36,322 nt of DNA, from the NCBI GenBank assembly GCA_025358155.1, contig JANYKR010000227.1, positions 1 through 36,322 on the forward strand. The letters are read 5' to 3'. The first letter of the stretch is position 1. Each line of letters opens with the position of its first letter. This document shows positions 17,672 through 24,974 of the stretch, piece by piece. The notes below the pieces were generated by a model. The model was not told where the DNA came from and ran no database searches. It saw only the letters and a list, made by a program, of their open reading frames with translations. The translations under genes and the position numbers were made by a program. The stretch comes from Betaproteobacteria bacterium (GTDB lineage: Bacteria; Pseudomonadota; Gammaproteobacteria; Burkholderiales; Burkholderiaceae_C).

Positions 17672-17682
17672 CCCGGCTCGCT

Positions 17683-17736
17683 CCGGGCCTGAGTCCCGGG
17701 GTGACATTTCCCGGGTGACCTTTCCCGGGTGACAAT
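17683..17736 (+). repeat. CCCGGG-centred repeats in the leader of the ANTAR regulator
   Basis: Three tandem units occur: TCCCGGGGTGACATT (17694-17708), TCCCGGGTGACCTT (17709-17722) and TCCCGGGTGACAAT (17723-17736). They are preceded by CCGGG...CCCGG (17683-17699), which can form a short hairpin. Because CCCGGG is self-complementary, unit 2 can pair with either unit 1 or unit 3, so mutually exclusive hairpins are possible in RNA. The last unit ends in a -10-like GACAAT 30 bases before the ATG. It may be a promoter/operator array or an attenuator. Confidence 0.6.
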
Positions 17737-17766
17737 CGGGCGATCAGGGCGCAGCAGGCGAACAGG

Positions 17767-18408
17767 ATGGCCGACAAGGGCAAGATTTTGGTGGTCGATG
17801 ACGACCGGCTGGTGCTGGCCACGGTGACCCACGGCCTGGCGCAGGCCGGCTACGACGTGATCGACGCCGACAACGGTGACGACGCCATCTTGCTCGCGCG
17901 TGAGCACAAACCCGACCTGGCCCTGCTCGACATCCGCATGGAGGGCATGAGCGGTTTTGACGTGGCGGCCTACCTGCGTGACCAGTTGCACCTGCCCTTC
18001 ATGTTTCTGTCGGCCTTTGCCGATGATGAAACCGTGCAAAAGGTCAAGGCCCTGGGGGCGGTGGCCTACCTCGTCAAGCCGCTCGACATCGGCCAGATCC
18101 TGCCGGCAGTGGCGGCGGCCATTGGCAATCTGCCAGCCCGCGGGTCGGCGGCAGGCATTCCGGGCAGTGGCGTGGCTGCGGCGGCTGCGAGCCCGGCTCG
18201 ATCCACCGAGCCGGGGTATCACCCGGTTGAGATCGACCCGGTGGCCGTCGCGGTGGGGGTGTTGATGCACCGCTACTCGCTGCAGCGTGGGCAGGCGCTG
18301 GACCGGCTGCGCCAACTGGCCGTGAGCGAGCAGCGTGGTCTGCGCGACCAGGCGGAACGCTTGGTGGAAGCGGTGGAGTTGCTGGCCCGGCCCGGCCAGG
18401 TCGGTTGA
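17767..18408 (+). CDS. Response regulator with ANTAR RNA-binding output domain
   Basis: A 213-residue regulator. The receiver domain spans residues 5-122, with acidic pocket D11-D13, phospho-acceptor D55 (LALLDIRM) and K104 (YLVKPLD). An Ala/Gly-rich linker leads to a C-terminal ANTAR domain at about 155-205, with AVAVGVLMHRYSLQRGQALD followed by helical LRQLAVSEQRG. ANTAR proteins such as NasR, AmiR and EutV bind paired RNA hairpins and prevent transcription termination. The gene follows a HisKA_2 kinase, a pairing known from EutW/EutV, so the two probably form one pathway. The ATG at 17767 is preceded by AGG-rich sequence. Targets are unknown. Confidence 0.9.
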   Translation: MADKGKILVVDDDRLVLATVTHGLAQAGYDVIDADNGDDAILLAREHKPDLALLDIRMEGMSGFDVAAYLRDQLHLPFMFLSAFADDETVQKVKALGAVAYLVKPLDIGQILPAVAAAIGNLPARGSAAGIPGSGVAAAAASPARSTEPGYHPVEIDPVAVAVGVLMHRYSLQRGQALDRLRQLAVSEQRGLRDQAERLVEAVELLARPGQVG

Positions 18409-18441
18409 TATTGACGCAGCGCGCCAAGCCGCGCGGGTTTG

Positions 18442-19833
18442 TCAGGGGTTTGATGAGGGCTTGAGCGTGAAGTAGAAGCGCGCGCCCTGGCCCACTTCGC
18501 CCTCGGCCCAGACCTCGCCGCCATGGCGGCGGATGATGCGCTGCACCGATGCCAGACCCACACCCGTGCCCGGGAAGTCGCTGCTGCTGTGCAGGCGCTG
18601 GAACACGCCGAACAGCCGGTCGGCAAAGCGCATGTCAAAACCTGCACCGTTGTCGCACACCCGGTAGACCTGGCGGCCGTCCTGCACCTGGCAATCGAAT
18701 GCGATGTCGGCCTGCGCTGCCCGTGCGCTGTACTTCCAGGCATTGCCCAGCAGGTTGTCCAGCGCCATGCGCAGCAAGGTGGGGTCACCCTGCACCGCCA
18801 TGCCGGGCGCGATCTGCACCCGCACCTGGCGCTCAGGCGCCGCACGCTGCAGGTCATCGATCACCCACTGCGCCAGTTGAGACAGGTTGACCGGCTGGCT
18901 GGCCAGCGGTCGGGTCGACAGCTGCGACAGCGACAGCAGGGCGTCGATCATGTGGTTCATGCGCGCGGCCGCCGCCATCATCCGGTCAAGATGGTCGCGC
19001 CCGACCCGGTCCAGCGTGCCGCCGTAGTCCTCCTTCAGGATGCGGCCAAAACCTTCGATCACCCGGATCGGCGCCCGCAGGTCATGCGAGATGGTGTAGG
19101 CAAAAGCGGCCTGTTCGGCCACCAGCGCAAGCTGCGCGCTGTGGTCAGCCGACGCCTGCTGCGCGCTGCTGTCGGCCAGGCTGGCAGCGCTGCCGCTGCC
19201 GCTGTCGCTGTCGCTGCTGGCGGCTTTTTCGTGCGCCAGCGCCTCGAGCGGCCAGGCCACGCCGGTGTAGCCGGCAAAGCGGCCCCGGCAGTCCAGGCGG
19301 GGCTGCCCGCGCAGCGCCCAGGGCCGGGGCAGACTCTTGCTGCCATCGGGCGCCGGTGGGGTCTGGGCCAGTTGCAGGACAGTCAACTCGGCCAGCGGCG
19401 CCCGGGCCTGCAGCCGGGCCTGCAAGGTCTGATCGGCATCGTCAAAGCGTTGCCAGAGGCATTGGCCCGCAAAAGCGCTGGCGACCCAGGACGATGACGG
19501 TGCACCGCGCGGTGGCGTCAGCCGAACCAGCTGGTGTTGCTCGTCGGTTTGCCAGGTCCACACATCGAGCATGTGTTGCAGCAGGTGGGTTTGCTGCCGG
19601 GCTTCTTGCAGCAGGTCTTGCTGGCGTTGTCGCCCCCAGTACACGCCGCTGAGCAGGGCGCCGGCGGCCACCAGCAGCAAAGCCAGGGCCAGCAACCAGC
19701 CCGGCAGCACCTGCAGGCTGGCCAGCAGGGTGGCCGTGACCGCCACGCCCAGCAGCGCCAGCGGCAGGATGGGCCAGTTGCCAGAAAACAGGCCATCCGG
19801 CGTGGCACCGCCGGCTTCGCGGTCGCTCGACAT
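18442..19833 (-). CDS. Membrane sensor histidine kinase
   Basis: A 463-residue kinase. Two hydrophobic helices at about residues 18-62 (with very little periplasmic sequence between them) anchor it in the inner membrane. A PAS-like region begins near LQHMLDVWTWQTDEQ (about 80-200). A Ser/Asp-rich linker follows, then HisKA with FAYTISHDLRAPIRVIEGFG (phospho-acceptor about H250). The ATPase domain has N-box DNLLGNAWKYS, G1 DNGAGFDM, and G2 GTGVGLASVQRII. The kinase group resembles phytochrome-like/bacteriophytochrome HKs (F-box VFQRLH). No response regulator is adjacent on its strand; the HPt and REC-GGDEF-EAL genes lie divergently beyond 20.1 kb and are possible partners. Confidence 0.9.
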   Translation of the reverse strand: MSSDREAGGATPDGLFSGNWPILPLALLGVAVTATLLASLQVLPGWLLALALLLVAAGALLSGVYWGRQRQQDLLQEARQQTHLLQHMLDVWTWQTDEQHQLVRLTPPRGAPSSSWVASAFAGQCLWQRFDDADQTLQARLQARAPLAELTVLQLAQTPPAPDGSKSLPRPWALRGQPRLDCRGRFAGYTGVAWPLEALAHEKAASSDSDSGSGSAASLADSSAQQASADHSAQLALVAEQAAFAYTISHDLRAPIRVIEGFGRILKEDYGGTLDRVGRDHLDRMMAAAARMNHMIDALLSLSQLSTRPLASQPVNLSQLAQWVIDDLQRAAPERQVRVQIAPGMAVQGDPTLLRMALDNLLGNAWKYSARAAQADIAFDCQVQDGRQVYRVCDNGAGFDMRFADRLFGVFQRLHSSSDFPGTGVGLASVQRIIRRHGGEVWAEGEVGQGARFYFTLKPSSNP

Positions 19834-19840
19834 GCACCCG

Positions 19841-19846
19841 ATTGTA
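19841..19846 (-). promoter_or_regulatory. -10 box TACAAT for a leaderless kinase mRNA
   Basis: On the minus strand TACAAT (five of six matches to TATAAT) is followed by exactly seven bases and then the kinase ATG at 19833. A transcript starting at the normal distance would begin at the start codon itself. This is the cleanest leaderless-type arrangement in the window. The -35 is weak. Confidence 0.55.
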
Positions 19847-20029
19847 AGGAGGCGTGACCCCGGGGCCCGCAACCCGCCGCCTCTGCGTGTCGGTACGGCA
19901 CACTCAAGTTGCGTCGCAGCGGGTCGAAATGAGCAGGATGTTGCTGTAACGGCTTGCGTCAGCAGGCCGCCAGCGCCTTTGAAAGTCTCTCCCCTTGCTC
20001 GACTGTCCAGCTCTCTCGATTGACGCCGT

Positions 20030-20061
20030 AGTGCCGCCGGTGGATGCTGTGCGGCGGCACT
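20030..20061. repeat. 9-bp inverted repeat in the kinase/HPt divergent gap
   Basis: AGTGCCGCC (20030-20038) and GGCGGCACT (20053-20061) form a perfect nine-base inverted repeat with a 14-base centre, 53 bases before the HPt start. The rest of the 280-base gap (19834-20113) shows only the kinase -10 box. It may be a regulator site for the HPt operon. Confidence 0.45.
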
Positions 20062-20113
20062 GTCAGGAAAATAGCCTGGGACGGGACTGGTACGCCCGAA
20101 AAGACACCAAGAC

Positions 20114-20551
20114 ATGACCAACCTCACCGCTGCACCGACTCTCGGGCCCGCCTCGCCAAGCCCCGCCCCGGCCCAGTCCCGGACCGGGGGGACGGGCCCG
20201 TGCCTGCTTGATCCGCAGGCGCTGAGCAACCTGGCCCAGCTCGACCCGACGGGGGCCAGCAAACTGCTGTCTCGGGTGCTCGTCACCTACCGCAATTCGC
20301 TGGCGCGGCTGATGGCGCAACTGGCGGCGGCGCGCCAGCCGATTGACCCGGTGGTGCTCAAGCTGGTGACCCATACCCTAAAATCGTCCTCAGCGAGCGT
20401 GGGTGCGCTGGAGTTTTCAGCCCAGTGTGGCGCAATAGAACAGGCCTTGCGTGAGGGTCGGGTCGACGGCTTGCAGCCCATGCTCGATGACCTTGTGGTC
20501 GAAGCGGTGCGGGTTGATGCCGCTGTTCTTCAATTGTTGTCTTCGACGTAG
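20114..20551 (+). CDS. Histidine phosphotransfer (HPt) domain protein
   Basis: A 145-residue cytoplasmic phosphorelay protein. After a Pro/Ala-rich N-terminus of about 30 residues comes a four-helix HPt domain. The phospho-acceptor is H87 in VTHTLKSSSASVGA, followed by the typical Gly and FSAQCGAIEQALREG helix. It carries phosphate between receiver domains and kinases. Its stop lies only 12 bases before the REC-PAS-GGDEF-EAL gene, so the two are co-transcribed, and the HPt probably passes phosphate to or from that receiver. No hybrid kinase is present in the window; the divergent membrane kinase lacks a receiver domain. Confidence 0.88.
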   Translation: MTNLTAAPTLGPASPSPAPAQSRTGGTGPCLLDPQALSNLAQLDPTGASKLLSRVLVTYRNSLARLMAQLAAARQPIDPVVLKLVTHTLKSSSASVGALEFSAQCGAIEQALREGRVDGLQPMLDDLVVEAVRVDAAVLQLLSST

Positions 20552-20563
20552 TCTGACCCCCTG

Positions 20564-22876
20564 ATGAGCTTGCACCACGCCTTTGATGCCGAAGACTCTT
20601 CGGAGCGGCCAAAGGTTTTGCTGGTTGACGATGACGAGGTGACGCTGATGCTCACCGCGGTGGCGCTGCGTGAGCGGGGTTTTGACATGGTCGAGGCCAA
20701 CAGCGGTGAGCAGGGCCTGGCCTTGCTCACCGACTGGGCGCCCGACATCATGGTGCTCGACGCGATGATGCCCGGCCTGGACGGGTTTGCCACCTGCCAG
20801 GCGCTGCGTGGCTTGGCGGGCTTTGAGGACATGCCGGTGTTGATGCTCACCGGCCTGGATGACGAGGCCTCGATCACCCGGGCCTACCAGGTGGGCGCGA
20901 CAGATTTTTTCGTCAAGAGCACCCAGTGGAGCCTGTTGGCCGGCCGCCTGCGCTACCTTTTGCGTTCCGCCCGGACCCGGCAAGAGCTCGAGCGCAGCAA
21001 AAGCAAGCTTGCGCGTGCGCAAGATCTGGCCCGCATGGGCAGTTTTGACTGGCGCAAGGCTCCGGTTGTGCATCCGGCCAACCCGACCGGCCAAGCCGAC
21101 GCCGGCCCTGCCGCCGGCGCTGGCTTTGGCATCGGCTCCGGTGGTCATCTGGTCTTGGCGCCTGAGGCCCTGCGGGTGCTGGGCCTGGACGTCCATGCCC
21201 AATTGACACTGCGCCGGCTGGTGCGCATGGTGCCGCTGCCCGAGCGGCGTGGCATGACCCGCATGCTCGCGGCAGTCGAGGTCCAGAGCACGGTACTGGC
21301 GGTGGACGTTCCGGTAGACCTGCCCAGCGGCCTCCAACGTGTGGTGCATGTCGAGGCCGAGCCCGAGTTCAACGAGCACGGTCACGCCATCGGCTACACC
21401 GGCATCCTGCAGGACGTGACCGACCGGCGCAATGCCGAAGACCGTATCCGCCACCTGGCCAATTTCGACGCGCTCACTGGCCTGCCCAACCGCCGCCAGC
21501 TGATCTGGCGTACCGAGCGCGCCATCGAGCACGCCCGCCGGCTCGGCCACCAGGCGGCGATGTTGCTGATCGACCTCGACCGGTTCAAGGTCATCAACGA
21601 CACCCTGGGCCACCACGCCGGCGACGAGTTGCTGGTTGAGGTGGGGCGCCGGCTGCGCGGCTGCGTGCGCCACAGCGAACAAGTGACCGACAGCGGGCTG
21701 GAGTCCGCCGGCGTGCGCAGCCACCGCTCGCTGGAGGGCGTCGGCCGTCTGGGCGGCGACGAGTTCATCGCCTTGTTGCCCGAGGTGGTCGACGAGGCTG
21801 ACGCCGAGCGGGTGTCGGAACGCATCCTGGAGGCCCTGCGCGAGCCGGTCTGGGTCGTCGGTCAGGAGTGTTTTGTCACCGCCAGCATCGGCATCTCGAT
21901 CTACCCGGTCGATGGCCAGTCGGTGGCCGACCTGTTTCGCAACGCCGACGTGGCGATGTACTCGGTCAAGAACACCGGCCGCAACAACACCGCGGTGTAC
22001 AGCCCGATGTTGGCCGGGCGCGGGCGCGAGAAGCTGGAGCTGGAGAGCGCGCTGCACAAGGCGATCGAGCGCAACGAGCTGGTGCTGCACTACCAGCCCA
22101 AGATCGATGTGCGCTCGGCCCGCATGGTGGGCGCCGAGGCGCTGATGCGCTGGCAGCGCGGCGGCGTGCTGGTGCCGCCCAATGATTTCATCCCCTTGGC
22201 CGAAGAAACCGGGCTGATCGTGCCGCTCTCCGAATGGGCGCTTCGCGAAGCGGCGCGCCAGGCCAAGATCTGGACCGTCAACTTCGGCTTTGCCGACTCG
22301 ATTGCAGTCAACCTGCCCAACCGCATGTTCGAGCGCAGCGATTTGGTCGAGACCATCCATGAGGCGGTCTCGGCCTTTGGCGTGCCGCACCGCGCGATCC
22401 AGCTCGAGATCACCGAGAGCGGGCTGATGAAGGACTTGCAAAACGTCATCCCCTCGCTGCATCGGCTCACCGAGATCGGGGTCGAGATCTCGATCGACGA
22501 CTTTGGCACCGGCTACTCGTCGCTGGCCTACCTGACCACCCTGCCGATCTCCGAGCTCAAGATCGACCGCAGTTTTGTGCGCGATCTGGGCATCACGCCG
22601 CAGAGCTCGGCGGTGGTGACCGCGATCATCGCGCTGGCCCGCTCGCTCGGCCTGCGGGTGATTGCCGAGGGCGTCGAGAACCTGCGCCAGATGGAGGTCT
22701 TGCACCGGCTGGGCTGCACCGTGATGCAGGGCTTTTTGTTCAGCAAGGCCTTGCCGCCCGACGACCTGGAGCGCTGGCTGCAACACACCGTGCTGCCGCG
22801 CCGGGCGCCGTGGGTGGTGCAGGCCGCCTCTGACTGGGTAGACCCGCCGCGCAACACGGGCGGCCACCGGCCCTGA
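20564..22876 (+). CDS. Response regulator REC-PAS-GGDEF-EAL (c-di-GMP turnover)
   Basis: A 770-residue cytoplasmic regulator that may both make and break cyclic di-GMP. The receiver is at 15-135 (D22-D24, phospho-acceptor D66 in MVLDAMMPG, K118). A PAS module spans about 160-285, starting LARMGSFDW and ending GYTGILQDVTDRRNAE. GGDEF occupies about 300-465 with an intact active site GRLGGDEF near residue 396. EAL occupies about 485-735 with intact AEALMRW and IDDFGTGYSSLAYL. The RxxD inhibitory site normally just before GGDEF is replaced by an insertion of about 16-20 residues. It is co-transcribed with the HPt gene. Which activity dominates cannot be read from sequence. Confidence 0.93.
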   Translation: MSLHHAFDAEDSSERPKVLLVDDDEVTLMLTAVALRERGFDMVEANSGEQGLALLTDWAPDIMVLDAMMPGLDGFATCQALRGLAGFEDMPVLMLTGLDDEASITRAYQVGATDFFVKSTQWSLLAGRLRYLLRSARTRQELERSKSKLARAQDLARMGSFDWRKAPVVHPANPTGQADAGPAAGAGFGIGSGGHLVLAPEALRVLGLDVHAQLTLRRLVRMVPLPERRGMTRMLAAVEVQSTVLAVDVPVDLPSGLQRVVHVEAEPEFNEHGHAIGYTGILQDVTDRRNAEDRIRHLANFDALTGLPNRRQLIWRTERAIEHARRLGHQAAMLLIDLDRFKVINDTLGHHAGDELLVEVGRRLRGCVRHSEQVTDSGLESAGVRSHRSLEGVGRLGGDEFIALLPEVVDEADAERVSERILEALREPVWVVGQECFVTASIGISIYPVDGQSVADLFRNADVAMYSVKNTGRNNTAVYSPMLAGRGREKLELESALHKAIERNELVLHYQPKIDVRSARMVGAEALMRWQRGGVLVPPNDFIPLAEETGLIVPLSEWALREAARQAKIWTVNFGFADSIAVNLPNRMFERSDLVETIHEAVSAFGVPHRAIQLEITESGLMKDLQNVIPSLHRLTEIGVEISIDDFGTGYSSLAYLTTLPISELKIDRSFVRDLGITPQSSAVVTAIIALARSLGLRVIAEGVENLRQMEVLHRLGCTVMQGFLFSKALPPDDLERWLQHTVLPRRAPWVVQAASDWVDPPRNTGGHRP

Positions 22877-23030
22877 GCTTGGCTGCACGGGTCTGATCAC
22901 GACGCTGGCAGGTCGCGCAGGACGGCCTCGCCCGGTCTGCCGGCAGGTGGCGTTGAGCTGCCCGCATTGATCCGACCGGCCGGCCAGACCTGCGCCATTC
23001 CCCTCACCTTGTTGCCTGGAGCCGCTGGCC

Positions 23031-24869
23031 ATGGATGCCCAACGACCTGTCACCCCGCCTGCCCAACTCGCCAAAGGCGCGCTGCGCCGGCTGGCTGCCG
23101 CCAAGCTCGAACCCACGCCGGCCAACTACGCCCGGGCCTATGCCGACGAAGCCGGTGAGCCCTTGCCGCCCGAGGGTTTGCCACCCAAGGCGCGGGCTGC
23201 GGTCGACCGGCTGGTGATGCGCGCCACCGACGATGCGCCGCTGCGCGGCGAGCTCAGCGCGGCATTGATGGAGGCGCGTTACGACGATTTGCAGCGCGCG
23301 CTGGACCGCAGTGCTGCTGCCGCCGCGTCAGCCGCCCAGGCCTGGGCCTTGCTGATCGACCGGCTGGCGCGGGGCCTGGAGCGCGGCGCCCGCCACTGGA
23401 CCGGCGCGCGCAAGAAAGAAAGCCTGCAGCGGGTGCTGGACGGCAGCCGCAGCGATGCGCGTTTGCTGCAGCAGCGCCTGGGTCAGCTGATCGGTGCCTG
23501 GGAGACCGACCAACCCGACGCCGACGTGGCTGCGGCCAGCAGCCAGACCCTGCCAGTGATCGCTGCGGACACGGCCGCTGACCTGGCGCCCGCCGCAGCG
23601 GCGCCTGCCGCTGCAGCCAGCCCGGCCGAGGCCCCGCTGGCAGCCGATCAAGCGCGCTTGGTGGATGTCTTGCAAGCCACGGTCGCCAGCAGCCTGCCGG
23701 CTGCCGACGCGCGCGCCGCCGAGCTGGCCGACGAGTTGGCACAGCTGGCGCAACGGGTGCACCAGCACGGCGCCACTCCGGCCCTGGCCGACGCGGTGGC
23801 CGAGGTCTGTGGCCGTGCGCAGCGCTGGCTGGGCCTGCGGCATGAGCTGGTCGATGAGTTGCTGGCGCTGTGTGCGTCGCTCACCGGCGGCCTGACCGAC
23901 TTGGCAGAGGACGGCAGCTGGGCCCGCGCCCAGGGTGAACGCCTCAGGCTGCAGCTCCAGGACGGCAGCAGCGGCAGCAGCGGCAGCAGCGGCACGAGCG
24001 CACGGGCCGTGCGCGCCGCACGCAACCTGCTCGACGATGCCCGTGCCAGCCAGCGGGCGCTGCACAGCGAGCGTCAGTACGCCCGCGACGCCCTCAAGCA
24101 GATGGTGCGCCAGGTGCTCAGCGAACTGGGTGATCTGTCGGGCGCCACCGGCCGGTTCAGCGACAAGGTCAACGGCTATGCCCAGGTGATCGAGGCGGCC
24201 GACTCGCTGGCCAGCCTGGCCGAGCTGGTGCGCGAGCTGCTGGGCGAAAGCCAGGCGGTGCACCAGCTGGTGGACGCCGCCCGCGAGCGCCTGGCCAGCG
24301 AGCATGCCCGGGGCAGCGCGCTGGAGGTCAAGGTGCTGGGCCTGGAGGCTGAGCTGCGCCGGCTGGCCGACGAGGTCTCGACCGACGTGCTGACCCAGGT
24401 CGCGAACCGCCGCGGTCTGGCCCAGGCTTTTGCCCAGGAGAGCGCCCGCAGCGCCCGTGACGGGGCGGAGGTCGCGCCGCTGGCGGTCGGCCTGATCGAC
24501 ATCGACAACTTCAAGAAGCTCAACGACAGCCTGGGCCACGCGGCCGGCGATGTGGCGCTGCAAAGCCTGGCCGCGCGGGTCAGGGAATGGCTGCGGCCGG
24601 TGGACCACATCGCCCGCTTCGGGGGTGAAGAGTTTGTCGTGCTGCTGCCCGCCACACCCCGGTCCGAGGGCCAGCAGGTGCTGACTCGCCTGCAGCGCCG
24701 CCTGAGCGCCAGCCTGTTCATGCACGAGGGCCGTGAAGTGTTTGTCACGTTCTCGGCCGGCGTCACAGTCTGGCGGCCAGGTGAGACGGTAGAGGCCGCG
24801 CTGGCGCGTGCCGACGAGGGCTTGTACGAGGCCAAGCGCACCGGCAAAAACCGCACCTGCATCGCCTGA
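23031..24869 (+). CDS. Diguanylate cyclase with helical N-terminal domain
   Basis: A 612-residue cytoplasmic GGDEF protein that makes cyclic di-GMP from two GTP. Residues 1-430 are largely helical (LAKGALRRLAAAKLEPTPAN at the start, coiled-coil-like QRALHSERQYARDALKQM near 340). They are interrupted by Ala/Pro-rich linkers and a Gly-Ser run from a nine-base repeat (about 23962-23993). The GGDEF domain spans about 445-610: STDVLTQVANRRGL, DIDNFKKLNDSLGHAAGD, and the active site RFGGEEFVVLLP near residue 530. An RPVD I-site five residues earlier indicates product feedback inhibition. GGAG-type spacing (GGAG at 23018-23021, 9 bases) supports the ATG at 23031. It probably cooperates with the preceding c-di-GMP gene. 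Confidence 0.92.
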   Translation: MDAQRPVTPPAQLAKGALRRLAAAKLEPTPANYARAYADEAGEPLPPEGLPPKARAAVDRLVMRATDDAPLRGELSAALMEARYDDLQRALDRSAAAAASAAQAWALLIDRLARGLERGARHWTGARKKESLQRVLDGSRSDARLLQQRLGQLIGAWETDQPDADVAAASSQTLPVIAADTAADLAPAAAAPAAAASPAEAPLAADQARLVDVLQATVASSLPAADARAAELADELAQLAQRVHQHGATPALADAVAEVCGRAQRWLGLRHELVDELLALCASLTGGLTDLAEDGSWARAQGERLRLQLQDGSSGSSGSSGTSARAVRAARNLLDDARASQRALHSERQYARDALKQMVRQVLSELGDLSGATGRFSDKVNGYAQVIEAADSLASLAELVRELLGESQAVHQLVDAARERLASEHARGSALEVKVLGLEAELRRLADEVSTDVLTQVANRRGLAQAFAQESARSARDGAEVAPLAVGLIDIDNFKKLNDSLGHAAGDVALQSLAARVREWLRPVDHIARFGGEEFVVLLPATPRSEGQQVLTRLQRRLSASLFMHEGREVFVTFSAGVTVWRPGETVEAALARADEGLYEAKRTGKNRTCIA

Positions 24870-24878
24870 GTTGCGTGC

Positions 24879-24910
24879 GCCACGGCGCGTCGCCGCCACG
24901 GCGCGTCGCC
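24879..24910. repeat. 16-bp tandem repeat after the diguanylate cyclase gene
   Basis: GCCACGGCGCGTCGCC occurs twice exactly, back to back (24879-24894 and 24895-24910), followed by a diverged partial copy. It lies in the 105-base gap before the DUF294 gene. No terminator with a T-tract was seen there. Confidence 0.8.
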
Positions 24911-24974
24911 GCTACGGCATGACCACCGGCCCTGGTGCAGGGCCCGCGTCAGCATGCTGTGCTGACATCAGGGC

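Noticed and set aside
15272-17707. Minus-strand open frame of about 800 codons opposite the PAS kinase
   Set aside because: His/Gln-rich antisense composition without domains; the plus-strand frame has clear PAS and kinase motifs.
17694-17736. Canonical ANTAR target (paired six-base loops with A1 and G4)
   Set aside because: The possible loops are 8-9 bases (or 6 with a U-U closing mismatch) and do not carry the A/G positions, so it was kept only as a repeat of unknown role.
19801-19820. Sigma-54 promoter (GG...GC)
   Set aside because: TGGCAC is present but the distance to the GC element is wrong in both possible alignments.
20417-23125. Minus-strand open frame of about 900 codons opposite the REC-GGDEF-EAL gene
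   Set aside because: Same high-GC shadow effect; GGDEF, EAL and receiver motifs are all on the plus strand.
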